From: CAIRDP01 sp037138335
GTDB lineage: Bacteria; Bacteroidota; Bacteroidia; Bacteroidales; FEN-979
Reading direction: 5' to 3'
DNA: 64,000 nt
Assembly: GCA_037138335.1 (NCBI GenBank)
Contig: JBAXIO010000010.1
Span: 84,709 to 148,708 of the forward strand
Under the pieces are notes generated by a model. That model was given only the letters and a program-made list of their open reading frames with translations, was not told the DNA's origin and ran no database searches. This document shows positions 28,542 to 37,571 of the stretch, one piece after another (the first letter of the stretch is position 1; the number at the start of each line of letters is the position of its first letter). The translations under genes were made by a program, and so were the position numbers.

Positions 28542-29195
28542 ATGTCTCTTTTTATAAAAGCAACTAAAAGTTCGTGGTACCGGGAATTTTTACAACCGGT
28601 AGCAGAATCCGTTATTATTGATACTTCCGGGAAAAAGATACTGGATATAGGGACCGGCCCCGGCAAATTACCCGAATTGCTCCATTCGCAGGATGCCAGC
28701 CTGGTCATCACCGGGATCGATATTGATGAATCAATGATTGATGAGGCAAAGAGAAATCTGAAGACGGAAAACATTTCCTTTTTATATCAAAAACGGGATG
28801 CCCCGCTTGAATTCGCAAATAATGAATTCGACTTTGTTACACTTTGTTCCGTGTTATTCCTGCTTGATGATCACACAAAAACATGGTTATTGCGGGAAGC
28901 ACTCAGGGTGCTTAAGCCGGGAGGAAAAGTAATCGTTCTGACGCCAACCGGGCGGAAGTCAATTTTTTCGGCATTCCCGGAAACAAAAACATTTCCTCCA
29001 TCTGCCTATAAATGGACTTTCCCTGTATGGCGGATGGCTACATCCTACAGGGGGAGAAAATGGCAAAAGCAAACCTGGCTGATGGACTATTCAGTCAATG
29101 AAAGCCTCGGGTATTCTTCTTGCCTGGTCTTTAACAATAATGCAACAATTGAAACAATAACAAAACCATTCACAATTAAAAATAAAACATCATGA
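28542..29195 (+). CDS. SAM-dependent methyltransferase (type 11)
   Basis: From Met at 28542 the protein is 217 residues, with a class I methyltransferase core: motif I KILDIGTGPGKLPELL, acidic motif ITGIDIDESMID, and REALRVLKPGGKVIVLTP. An upstream TTG in frame is less likely. The substrate is unknown. The stop overlaps the start of the following doxX-like reading frame (ATGA). Confidence 0.85.
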   Translation: MSLFIKATKSSWYREFLQPVAESVIIDTSGKKILDIGTGPGKLPELLHSQDASLVITGIDIDESMIDEAKRNLKTENISFLYQKRDAPLEFANNEFDFVTLCSVLFLLDDHTKTWLLREALRVLKPGGKVIVLTPTGRKSIFSAFPETKTFPPSAYKWTFPVWRMATSYRGRKWQKQTWLMDYSVNESLGYSSCLVFNNNATIETITKPFTIKNKTS

Positions 29196-29348
29196 ACATT
29201 TTACCAATTCTGACACCCCTGGCTGCATGCGGTATTGCAATAATCATGACCCTCGCCACGGGCTATCATTTCCGCAATAAAAGAATACCATGCTATTGTT
29301 TCTAACAATGTCTACTTTTACACTGCTATTCACTTAAGCTTTTCATGA
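29192..29348 (+). pseudogene. DoxX-like membrane protein fragment with frameshift
   Basis: The frame opening at 29192 reads MNILPILTPLAACGIA… then RNKRIPCYCF and a stop at 29303. Moving by one base at the AAAA run 29279-29282 restores NKEYHAIVSNN and continues to a TGA at 29346-29348. This matches the ending of DoxX-like proteins (…RRKEYPAIVSN…). The restored frame overlaps both neighbours with ATGA junctions, which supports it as the ancestral gene. The N-terminal half of DoxX is also missing. A sequencing indel in the A run cannot be excluded. Confidence 0.6.
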
Positions 29349-29827
29349 AACGAGTAAATACTCTTTTAAAGCTGGCGATCTCCATGATATTACCCCTGGG
29401 AGTCGGGGCTATAGCCGGAATATTCACTGCAAAAGCAGTGCCTGGATGGTATGCATCCCTTAACCGTCCATTTTTTAATCCCCCAAACTGGGTGTTTGGC
29501 CCGGTTTGGACAACCCTGTATATTCTTCTGGGTATATCGCTGTTTCTTATCTGGAAACTCGATTCAGGGAAAGAACGCAACCTGGCAATCTTTGCTTTTT
29601 TGCTGCAATTGATATTAAACTTCGGATGGAGCTTCCTTTTCTTTTATTTCAAAATGATTGGTGTTGCATTATCTGAAATAATAATTTTATAGATCGCTAT
29701 TGTCATAATGCTTTCCCTCTTTTATAAAATCAAACCAATAGCTGCTTATATCAATATCCCTTACCTTTTGTGGGTCACTTTTGCAAGCATACTTTATTCG
29801 GCTTATTATTTTCTAAACAGAGGCTAA
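29345..29827 (+). pseudogene. tspO: TspO/MBR-family protein interrupted by an in-frame amber codon
   Basis: The first 115 residues are TspO (TAKAVPGWYASLNRP, NPPNWVFGPVWTTLY, LILNFGWSFLFF). A TAG at 29690-29692 then stops the frame, yet the same frame continues for 44 codons with the missing fifth helix (IPYLLWVTFASILYSAYYFL) to a TAA at 29825-29827. Family members have Trp at this place (…LLW…), and TGG to TAG is a single change. The full length would be 160 residues, normal for TspO. TspO binds porphyrins and related ligands in the membrane; a product lacking helix 5 is unlikely to work. Confidence 0.8.
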
Positions 29828-29879
29828 ACATCTACGGCAAAACGGTTATGATCTTTCCATTCAACAATTTCATTCCCCA

Positions 29880-30536
29880 ATGATGAAAATACACGGGGTT
29901 TTATATCTGAGTGCTTGTTTTCTTATTTTTCTTTCATGTGCTTCTCCGGTCAAATCATTCCACAAAGCCCTTGCAACAGCGCCTTATGACGTTTTGATCG
30001 TACCAGGTATCCCTTACCAGGACCAGGATTGGACAAGCAATATCATGAGGGACCGTGTTGTCTGGTCTTATTATCTGTACAAGAAAGGGATCGCCCGTAA
30101 CGTGATCTTTTCAGGCAGTGCCGTCTATTCGCCTTATGTGGAAGGGAAGATCATGGCAATGTATGCAATAGCATTGGGCATCCCTTCGAAACATGTCTTT
30201 TCTGAAACAAAGGCAGAACACAGCACTGAAAACCTCATCTATTCTTACCGGATTGCAAAAAAAATGGGTTTTGAAAAGATTGCAGTTGCTACTGATCCAA
30301 ACCAGTCAACCGGTCTTAAAGCCTATGCCTGGGATTATGGTATCCCGGTCGTTTTTATTCCTATCGTTTATGATTCACTCCGTTGCTTTACAATTGATTC
30401 ATCGATTAAAATTGATCCGTCAGGGGCTTACATAAGCGATTTTGTATCACTCCCTCAAAGAGAGAATATTATAAATCGTATCATGGGGACCCTTGGGTTT
30501 GAAATCAAAAAAGCTGAACCTGAGGAAAATAATTAG
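29880..30536 (+). CDS. DUF218 (SanA/ElyC-like) lipoprotein
   Basis: The N-terminus carries a lipobox (FLSC, Cys20) after a short hydrophobic segment. The DUF218 fold follows: YDVLIVPGIPYQD, ARNVIFSGSAVYSPYVEG, the conserved acidic/Asn cluster KAEHSTENL and KIAVATDPNQ. The 218 residues are typical. DUF218 proteins such as SanA and ElyC influence envelope barrier and peptidoglycan precursor recycling; the precise activity is unknown. Confidence 0.8.
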   Translation: MMKIHGVLYLSACFLIFLSCASPVKSFHKALATAPYDVLIVPGIPYQDQDWTSNIMRDRVVWSYYLYKKGIARNVIFSGSAVYSPYVEGKIMAMYAIALGIPSKHVFSETKAEHSTENLIYSYRIAKKMGFEKIAVATDPNQSTGLKAYAWDYGIPVVFIPIVYDSLRCFTIDSSIKIDPSGAYISDFVSLPQRENIINRIMGTLGFEIKKAEPEENN

Positions 30537-30775
30537 CTCCTTAAAAACTGTGATGAAAACGAAATCATTATGTTATTCCATCGTGAAAAATAAGCCTTGC
30601 CGTGTAGCAATCGGCTTGCTCGAAGCGGTCTATAATCTTCAGCCGGCAGAGCCTGCCCGGACGCATAGTGCAACCCTGCCCGGGAGTTTCCTTTTTGCTT
30701 ACGAAAAAGCAGGTCTGTAAGTTTAGTAAATAACTTCATTCTACATCAAATTCTGCGAAGGATGGTCAAAGTTTC

Positions 30776-32125
30776 CTATTTTTCAGCTAATGCTATGGCA
30801 TCGGATATGATTTGCAGCCCTTCGTCGATCTGCTCTTTTGTAATGCATAAAGGAGGTGCCGTGAAAATGTAGTTCCAGCGGACAAACGTAAACATTCCCT
30901 GTTCCCTGATCCTGGCCGCTACCCTGTTCATTATCTCCATTTCAGCCGGTTTTGCATTCCATGGGGCCATAGGCTCTTTGGTTTCCCTGTCTTTAACTAG
31001 TTCAATACAGCCCAGCAATCCTGTGTTACGGTAATCGCCAATAGACCTGTGCTTCTTTTTCAGTTCTCCAACCCGCTCTTCCATGTACTTTCCCATAAGG
31101 GCTGCATTTTCCACCAGGCCTTCCTTTTCATAAATGTCAATGACCGCATTTGCCGCGGCACATGCGACCGGATGGGCCGAATAGGTAAGCCCCAGCGGAA
31201 GGGGGTTGTTGTCGAAATGCTTAGCGATTTTTTCAGACACCACGATGCCCCCGAGTGGAATATACCCTGATGTGAGACCCTTTGCCATGCAGAGGATATC
31301 GGGTTCGACCCCATGGTGATCGATACCGAACATTTTCCCAGTCCGGCCGAAACCGCTCATGACTTCATCTGAAATGATAAGGATCCCGTATTTATCGGCT
31401 ATGGCCTTGATTTTTTGCCAGTATCCCGGGGGATATTTGATGCATCCTGAAGTACCTGATTCCCCCTCAAACAAAATAGCCGCCACACTCTCAGGATTCT
31501 CATATTTTATCACCCGTTCAACATGGGCCGAACAGATATCAGAACATTCCCCTGGTGTTTGACTGTTCCAGGGACAGCGGTAACAATAGGGATTCTCAAC
31601 ATGAATGAAATTGGGTGCCGCCTGGCTGTCGACTGCATGCCGGCGAGGGTCGCCCCCGGCTGAGAAAGCACCATACGAGGCCCCGTGAAATGACTGGTAA
31701 AAGGTAATTATCTTAAACCTTCCGCTGTAGATCCTTGCAATCTTAACGGCATTTTCGACCGACTCGGCCCCTCCCAGGGTAAAAAATGTTTTTGTCAGGT
31801 TTCCGGGTGTGATCTCCGATAACTTTTTCCCCAGTTCACCCCTTGCTTTGGTAATCATTCCGGGATATACATAGCTGACCTCTTCCATCTGCCGTGAAAC
31901 AGCCTCCCTTACTGCCGGATGCCCATGGCCTATGTTTACATTCATCAGCTGTGATGAAAAATCAAGATACCTCTTCCCGTCATAATCATAAAGATAGACG
32001 CCTTTTGCATGGCTTACATTGATCGGGTTCAGACCGGCCTGCTTTGACCATGAGAACAAAGTGAAATCAAGGTTGTTCTTACGGATAATTTCCTGTTCCT
32101 TCGGAGATAATATTTCAATGTTCAT
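30776..32125 (-). CDS. Class III (omega-amino acid) aminotransferase
   Basis: PLP fold-type I, class III aminotransferase of 449 residues. Visible features are FTLGGAESVENAVKIAR, the cofactor-binding FYQSFHGASYG, ISDEVMSGFGRTG and PLP lysine K282 in MAKGLTSGYIPLGG. It is most like beta-alanine/omega-amino acid:pyruvate (or taurine) aminotransferases. The gene upstream on the same strand, 27 bp away, encodes an acylating semialdehyde dehydrogenase. Together they fit conversion of beta-alanine or beta-aminoisobutyrate through (methyl)malonate semialdehyde to acetyl- or propionyl-CoA. Confidence 0.88.
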   Translation of the reverse strand: MNIEILSPKEQEIIRKNNLDFTLFSWSKQAGLNPINVSHAKGVYLYDYDGKRYLDFSSQLMNVNIGHGHPAVREAVSRQMEEVSYVYPGMITKARGELGKKLSEITPGNLTKTFFTLGGAESVENAVKIARIYSGRFKIITFYQSFHGASYGAFSAGGDPRRHAVDSQAAPNFIHVENPYCYRCPWNSQTPGECSDICSAHVERVIKYENPESVAAILFEGESGTSGCIKYPPGYWQKIKAIADKYGILIISDEVMSGFGRTGKMFGIDHHGVEPDILCMAKGLTSGYIPLGGIVVSEKIAKHFDNNPLPLGLTYSAHPVACAAANAVIDIYEKEGLVENAALMGKYMEERVGELKKKHRSIGDYRNTGLLGCIELVKDRETKEPMAPWNAKPAEMEIMNRVAARIREQGMFTFVRWNYIFTAPPLCITKEQIDEGLQIISDAIALAEK

Positions 32126-32152
32126 GGGTTGATTGATTTAAATTATTAGTTT

Positions 32153-33610
32153 TCAGCTCATCCAGTTTATTCCTGCTTCAGGGTTCCATTTGGTTGTGAT
32201 TTTTTTCAGCTTCGTCCAGAAATGAATGGAGCTTTTCCCGGTAAGATCACCAAGCCCGAATTTTGAGTCGTTCCAGCCGCCAAATGAGAACGGTTCTCTT
32301 GGGACCGGTACGCCGATATTGACCCCTATCATCCCGGCGCTGGCATTGTCGGCCAGATATTTTGCCATGCCTCCGCTTTGGGTATAGATTGCTGCCGCAT
32401 TCCCATAGGGGTTTGAATTTTCGATGGACAGTGCTTCATCAAGATTATTCACCCTGATGATAGCGAGTACCGGCCCGAAAATTTCTTCGGTGGCCACGCT
32501 CATGCCCGGAGAAACCTGGTCGATGACAGTAGGGCCCACATAAAACCCGTTTTCTTTTCCCTCCACAATCACGTTTCTTCCATCAACAAGGATCCTGGCA
32601 CCCTGGTTTTCGGCTTCGGTGATGTAATTTTCAATCCTCGCTTTCGCTGCGCCGGAGATCACCGATCCCAGGTTCTTCCCCGGGATGATTTTTTTTACTT
32701 CCGCACAAACAAGCCCGATAATTGTTTCACAATCACCTACCGCTATCATAACTGAAGCGGCCATGCAACGCTGGCCGGCACATCCCGACATGGAAGCTGC
32801 CACATTTGCAGCGGTCATCGATGGGTTTGCATCGGGCAGCACAACCAGGTGGTTTTTTGCCCCGCCCAATGCCAGTGCCCTTTTAAAATTGGAGGCAGCC
32901 CTGGCATACACGATTTTAGCCACCTTCGTTGAGCCTACAAATGAAAGCGTATCAATTCCCGGATGATCGCAAATAGCCTCTACAAGGCTGCGGTCCCCGT
33001 TAACAATATTAAACACACCTGCAGGTAACCCGGCTTCCTGTAGCAATCCTGCAATTCTCATCGCGCTCAGGGGGACAACTTCAGAGGGTTTCAATATCAT
33101 GGTATTCCCCAGGGCCAGGGCATTGGGAATGGTCCAGTGGGGAACCATGCTTGGAAAATTGAACGGTACTATACTGGCAACAACACCCACCGGGCACACT
33201 TCGGAGCGGCACTCCACGCCCCTGCTAACCTCCAGGATCTCGCCTCCAATCATCTGTGGCAGGGAGCAGGCGAACTCAGTAAGTTCGATACTTTTTTCTA
33301 TCTCTGCCTTTGCCTCATCGAATGTCTTTCCGTTCTCTTCACTGATAAGCTCTGATAAAGCTGTCATGTTTTTTTCAAGCAGCGCCTTGTAACGGTAGAA
33401 TACCTGGACACGCTCCTTTATCGGGATCTTTGACCACGTTAAAAATGCCTGCTGCGCCTTAGCTACGGCATCATCAAGATCCCCGGGTCCGGAGAGGGGC
33501 ACCTTTGAAAGGATTGTCCCATCACCAGGGGAAATAACATCGAGGGTTCGGTTGGTAAGCGAGGAAACAAACTCCCCATTGATATAATTCCTGACTTCCG
33601 GGTACTTCAT
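32153..33610 (-). CDS. mmsA: CoA-acylating (methyl)malonate-semialdehyde dehydrogenase
   Basis: Aldehyde dehydrogenase fold of 485 residues with NAD-binding TLSFVGSTKVAKIVY and catalytic C282 in CAGQRCMAASV, the pattern specific to methylmalonate-semialdehyde dehydrogenases (MmsA/IolA) rather than hydrolytic ALDHs. PREPFSFGGWNDSKFG near the C-terminus is also typical. It works after the aminotransferase encoded downstream, in beta-alanine, valine or pyrimidine catabolism, giving acyl-CoA for fermentation. Confidence 0.92.
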   Translation of the reverse strand: MKYPEVRNYINGEFVSSLTNRTLDVISPGDGTILSKVPLSGPGDLDDAVAKAQQAFLTWSKIPIKERVQVFYRYKALLEKNMTALSELISEENGKTFDEAKAEIEKSIELTEFACSLPQMIGGEILEVSRGVECRSEVCPVGVVASIVPFNFPSMVPHWTIPNALALGNTMILKPSEVVPLSAMRIAGLLQEAGLPAGVFNIVNGDRSLVEAICDHPGIDTLSFVGSTKVAKIVYARAASNFKRALALGGAKNHLVVLPDANPSMTAANVAASMSGCAGQRCMAASVMIAVGDCETIIGLVCAEVKKIIPGKNLGSVISGAAKARIENYITEAENQGARILVDGRNVIVEGKENGFYVGPTVIDQVSPGMSVATEEIFGPVLAIIRVNNLDEALSIENSNPYGNAAAIYTQSGGMAKYLADNASAGMIGVNIGVPVPREPFSFGGWNDSKFGLGDLTGKSSIHFWTKLKKITTKWNPEAGINWMS

Positions 33611-33673
33611 CTTTATAAGTTTTTGGTTATGAACATTAAATGGGAATACGGCCTGCAGTTTTGAATTCAGTAT

Positions 33674-35251
33674 TTATCTCAATGGTGGATTCTTCAGAGT
33701 TTCCCACAGGCAATCATTCACTATTTTCAGGATCTGCTCCATCTTGTGAAGATCAACCCTGGCGAAATCATCCAGGGGTGTATGGTATTCAACCGGAAAA
33801 CCGGCATGAAAGGTCAGGATTGGAACTTTACGGTCGGAAAATGGCCGGTAATCACTTCCTGTTGCGCCGGTCACATCCCAGAGTTCAAGTACAAAAGGAT
33901 GCTCAAGTTTTGAATTGACTCTTTTTGCCAGGGATCTCAGGTCTTCATTCAGGGTCAGGGTCCCGATGCTAAGTCCTATCCTGCCGGTGTCTTCCGGGGC
34001 ACTCCGTGAGATCATATCCATGTTGATGACCAGGGAAACCTGCCCTGGAACCAGCCGTGAATGCATCGCATAGTAGGTACTGCCCAATTTTCCTCTCTCC
34101 TCCCCGATCCAGGCGGCAAAAATGAGATTACACGGGGGTTTTCCGGGATGAGAAGACCATGCCTTTGCCAGGGCGAGCATTCCCGCAACACCTGAAGCGT
34201 TGTCGTCAGCCCCGTTATAGACCTCGCCTTTCCTTACACCCAGATGATCATAATGCCCCCCTATAATGATGTTCCTCGTTGTGTCGATACCCTGTATCAT
34301 TCCAATGACATTCCTGATCGGCACTTCTTCGGAACTGACAGTGACCGAGAACCTGAGTTTTTTACCCTGGATCAGCCTGGAAGCAGGTAAAAGGTCGCCG
34401 GCTGCCTTTTTTTCAAATCCCGGCAGGTCAATCCCGGCACCATCCAGGAGCTGCAGAATTGCATCTGTTCCAAGTGTGAAGCAGGGTGTTTTCAGCTTAC
34501 CTGTATCGCCGGGTAAATAATGACGGGGAGTTTCATCATCTCCGTCTCCGGATCTTAATTCATTTATTTTGCTGTTCAAAACATCCGGGTCTATAAAAAC
34601 CACAGCTGCCGCTCCATGTCTTTCAGCAAGTTTTAGTTTCTTCCTTATAGTTGCAAATTCATCCTCAAATGATCTTCCCAGTTTTTTCCAGGCGAAGGAA
34701 GTGGTATCGGCATGACCGGGATACCCGTCGACAACCACGACCACCTTGTTTCTGACATCCGCACCAGCGTAATCATTATAACCTTTTCCAGGGGCTTCAA
34801 TACCATAGCCGACAAACACAACAGCTGCCTCAGCTTCCCTGGCAAACGGAACGGGGTCAACGACAAAATCGGTGCCGCGGGCGAAAATGATCACGGGTTC
34901 TCCCTCCGAAGAATTCCTGATCAATTCAAGGGAAGATCTTTCAACACGGCAACGGATTATCTTAAAATTCTGAAAAAAGGTCTGAACGGGGCTCCCCGGG
35001 CTGTTCGATATTTTTGCGTCACCGTATGGCATCAGACCATTGAGCTGCATCATGGAGGCAACATAGTCTGCTGCCATTGAGGCGCCCCGCGTACCTGTTT
35101 CACGACCCTCCATCCAGTCGGAAGATAAAAATGACAGGATCCCTTCAAAATCATTCTTTAAAGGGGGAGGAACAGGAGCGGAAGTGGTCTGCGCCCGGAG
35201 GGTCAAGGCTGAGCACCACATGAACAGCAAAAAGAAATAGGATCTGCACAT
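33674..35251 (-). CDS. Secreted M28-family zinc aminopeptidase with PA domain
   Basis: A signal peptide (…SALTLRAQ) is followed by a PA insert (about 150-240, GPAAVVFIDPDVLN-like region) and an M28 catalytic core. Metal ligands are visible at H333 (GGHYDHLG), the DD of GADDNASG, and the general-base/metal Glu pair in WIGEERGKLGS, with further ligands in INMDMISR and TFHAG. It should trim peptides in the periplasm or outside the cell. It precedes the aminotransferase/dehydrogenase pair on the same strand, consistent with protein scavenging. Confidence 0.9.
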   Translation of the reverse strand: MCRSYFFLLFMWCSALTLRAQTTSAPVPPPLKNDFEGILSFLSSDWMEGRETGTRGASMAADYVASMMQLNGLMPYGDAKISNSPGSPVQTFFQNFKIIRCRVERSSLELIRNSSEGEPVIIFARGTDFVVDPVPFAREAEAAVVFVGYGIEAPGKGYNDYAGADVRNKVVVVVDGYPGHADTTSFAWKKLGRSFEDEFATIRKKLKLAERHGAAAVVFIDPDVLNSKINELRSGDGDDETPRHYLPGDTGKLKTPCFTLGTDAILQLLDGAGIDLPGFEKKAAGDLLPASRLIQGKKLRFSVTVSSEEVPIRNVIGMIQGIDTTRNIIIGGHYDHLGVRKGEVYNGADDNASGVAGMLALAKAWSSHPGKPPCNLIFAAWIGEERGKLGSTYYAMHSRLVPGQVSLVINMDMISRSAPEDTGRIGLSIGTLTLNEDLRSLAKRVNSKLEHPFVLELWDVTGATGSDYRPFSDRKVPILTFHAGFPVEYHTPLDDFARVDLHKMEQILKIVNDCLWETLKNPPLR

Positions 35252-35549
35252 AACGTAAAATGTATTGTGAATCGTAAATTAAAAAATCGTAATTCGTAAA
35301 ATACAAGAATCCATGTTGCACCGTGCCGTGATGAACTGCCTGTAGCCTTTCATTGTGCTGGTAACTAATTCATGGGTCGGAATGGATGACATGACCTGAA
35401 TGCCCGGGTTTAATTTTTGGCTCTGACTAGCCTTAATGCAAATATAACTATATCCCGATAAAAATATAAAACTCTGAATATTGAAAGCAAAAATGAGAAA
35501 ATAAGATACATTTGTACCAGTTTCCTTCACCCTTTTAGCAAACCGGAAC
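35252..35549. other. Divergent intergenic region
   Basis: The region separates the M28 peptidase and the YfcC-type carrier. It contains the plus-strand promoter listed at 35481-35514. Near 35270-35300 there is an AT-rich direct repeat of a short unit like TCGTAAATT/TCGTAATTC. I see no gene. Confidence 0.4.
35481..35514 (+). promoter_or_regulatory. Bacteroidota-type promoter for the YfcC-type carrier
   Basis: TTG (35481-35483) is followed after 23 nt by TACATTTG (35507-35514), which matches TAnnTTTG. The spacer is at the long end of the accepted range. Confidence 0.45.
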
Positions 35550-36941
35550 ATGGAAAAGAAAAAGATGCCGCACACCCTGATTATTATTTCAGTTATCCTG
35601 ATCCTTTTTCTTATTCTGACCTGGATCATCCCATCCGGGCAGTTTGATCGTCAGGATTATCACGGCCGGCTGGTTGTGGTTCCGGGAACCTACCACAAGG
35701 TTGATCCGCATCCACAAGGGTTTATGGAGCTGTTCACAGCACCCATTAAAGGCATGATGTCGGCTTCCCAGATCATCGCCCTTGTATTGCTGATTGGCGG
35801 TGCCTTTGGGATTGTCAGCAAAACGGGAGCAATCAATTCCGGGCTGGCCCGTGTTCTTGAGGCTACGCGTAAAAATCCGAAGATCAAGAGATTCATTATT
35901 CCCATTATCATGTTCCTTTTTTCATTGGGTGGCGCTTCCTTCGGAATGGCTGAGGAGGTAATGGTCTTTGTCCTGATCACCATCCCCCTGGCTATTGCCA
36001 TGGGGTATGATTCACTCACAGGGATCGCCATGCCCTTTCTCGGGGCGGCATCAGGTTTTGCAGGCGCATTCAGCAACCCGTTCACCATCGGTATCGCCCA
36101 GGGCATCTCGGAGATCCCTATATTCAGCGGGTGGGAATACCGGATCGTGGTCTGGCTCGTGCTTATGACCACCGCTATTATTTTTGTCATGCTATATGCA
36201 AGGAGGATAGAAAAGAACCCTGAACGAAGCCTGGTTTATGAGATTGACAAAAAAAGAGATCTTGCATCCTATCATTCTGCCGAAGACCTTGCCTTAACAT
36301 TGAAAAGAAAGCTGGTACTGATCATCTTCGCTTCCTCTATTGTGCTGCTCATTGTCGGGGTCAATCTCTGGGACTGGTATATCAATGAAATTGCCGGATT
36401 GTTCGTGTTTATGGGAGTCCTTACGGCATTGGTTTACCGGCTTAACCCGGATACTGCGGTCGGGTCTTTCCTTGAAGGTGCCCGCGACATGATGACTGCA
36501 GCTTTCGTCATCGGGCTTACCCGCGGGATGCTGATCATTGCCACTGATGGAAAGATTATTGACACCATCCTTGCAGGCATTGCCGGGACCATGGGGCAGT
36601 TCCCCAAAGTTGTTTCGGTTCAGATGATGTTCGTATTCCAGGGCTTTATGAATTTCTTTGTTCCTTCGGGTTCGGGCCAGGCTGCCCTGACCATGCCCCT
36701 GATGTCACCCCTGGCCGATCTGATCGGTATCACCCGCCAGACGGCTGTGCTGGCTTTCCAGCTTGGAGACGGGCTCTTCACCAGCATTTTTCCCACAAGC
36801 GGTGTTACCATGGGGATCCTGGCCATTGGGAAAATTCCCTATGATAAATGGGTCAGGTTTATGCTGCCTTTGTCACTCATTTTCCTGATTCTGGGATGCC
36901 TGCTGCTGATTCCTCCTGTCCTTTTATTTGCATATCATTGA
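35550..36941 (+). CDS. YfcC/DcuC-family carrier
   Basis: About 11-12 membrane helices with the YfcC-type sequence: ILTWIIPSGQFDRQ near the N-terminus, SKTGAINSGL, GGASFGMAEEV and VPSGSGQAALTMPLMSPLADL near the C-terminus. The 463 residues are normal. The family (C4-dicarboxylate anaerobic carriers and arginine/ornithine ArcD-like proteins) moves dicarboxylates or amino acids across the inner membrane. With peptide and amino-acid catabolic genes beside it, an amino-acid or peptide-product carrier is likely. Confidence 0.85.
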   Translation: MEKKKMPHTLIIISVILILFLILTWIIPSGQFDRQDYHGRLVVVPGTYHKVDPHPQGFMELFTAPIKGMMSASQIIALVLLIGGAFGIVSKTGAINSGLARVLEATRKNPKIKRFIIPIIMFLFSLGGASFGMAEEVMVFVLITIPLAIAMGYDSLTGIAMPFLGAASGFAGAFSNPFTIGIAQGISEIPIFSGWEYRIVVWLVLMTTAIIFVMLYARRIEKNPERSLVYEIDKKRDLASYHSAEDLALTLKRKLVLIIFASSIVLLIVGVNLWDWYINEIAGLFVFMGVLTALVYRLNPDTAVGSFLEGARDMMTAAFVIGLTRGMLIIATDGKIIDTILAGIAGTMGQFPKVVSVQMMFVFQGFMNFFVPSGSGQAALTMPLMSPLADLIGITRQTAVLAFQLGDGLFTSIFPTSGVTMGILAIGKIPYDKWVRFMLPLSLIFLILGCLLLIPPVLLFAYH

Positions 36942-37074
36942 GAGATTTTAAGGGCCTGGCGAATATTAAGCGATAAAACAGTCACTTTATATCAGAAAAA
37001 AGTGGTCAGAGGCTCCGTATTTCCCAAACTGTACATTTACCAATTATCCAAATTGGAATCATTCCAGATTACCT

Positions 37075-37100
37075 CAAAGTGATTGATTTTATTGAAGGAA
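37075..37100 (-). repeat. Short copy of a dispersed element (see 53057 and 54840)
   Basis: The plus-strand stretch AAAGTGATTGATTTTATTGA near 37076 matches 19 of 20 bases in the copy at 53057-53110. Like the other two copies it lies just past the 3' end of a minus-strand gene. Only the core of the element is present. Confidence 0.35.
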
Positions 37101-37119
37101 TCAAACATCCTAATTGCTT

Positions 37120-37569
37120 TCATTCGTTCATCCTTACCAGGATCATATTACCTGACTCGGAATAATGAAACTTAAGTTTTTCAAAGTTTGGCATTCCTGA
37201 AAAAAGGCTGAGTTTCCAGTTATTGGTATATCCTAAAGGCTCGGCGGGTATACCCCATTTGTGGTCAATTATACCATTTTTATTCTTGTCATGCACAATG
37301 ATCGCCGCATAATCACCGTAAGGGAAATCTTTCACCTGGATGACAGCTTCCTTGTTGACAATTTCAGCATTCATGCGCATAAAGGGCTTCTTGGGCACAT
37401 CATCTTCAATGCGGTACAGCAGCAAAATTGCCTGTCCCGTATTGTCTTCAAATCCGGTAACCTTAAAGGTCAGGGTCCCTGTGTGTTTTTCCGTTTGGGA
37501 AAATCCGTCAATACTAAATATTAAAATAACTGAGGAAAGAATCAAAAGGATCTTTTTCATGAGTTTCAT
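37120..37569 (-). CDS. DUF2141 periplasmic protein
   Basis: A signal peptide (…IDGFSQ) is followed by the DUF2141 beta-sandwich: GTLTFKVTGFEDNTGQAIL, IQVKDFPYGDYAAIIVHDKN and KWGIPAEPLGYTNNW. The 149 residues are normal. The function is unknown. Only 2 bp separates it from the FtsX-type permease upstream on the same strand, so it is the last gene of that exporter operon and may be its periplasmic partner. Confidence 0.85.
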   Translation of the reverse strand: MKLMKKILLILSSVILIFSIDGFSQTEKHTGTLTFKVTGFEDNTGQAILLLYRIEDDVPKKPFMRMNAEIVNKEAVIQVKDFPYGDYAAIIVHDKNKNGIIDHKWGIPAEPLGYTNNWKLSLFSGMPNFEKLKFHYSESGNMILVRMNE

Positions 37570-37571
37570 TT

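Noticed and set aside
29690..29692. Pyrrolysine or other recoding at the TspO TAG codon.
   Set aside because: No pyl genes, suppressor tRNA or repeated in-frame TAG in other genes is visible; a Trp to stop point mutation is simpler.
30493..30720. Open frame of about 55-75 codons between the DUF218 lipoprotein and the aminotransferase.
   Set aside because: It has no recognised family, no signal peptide or promoter, and lies partly in the preceding gene's frame set; probably chance.
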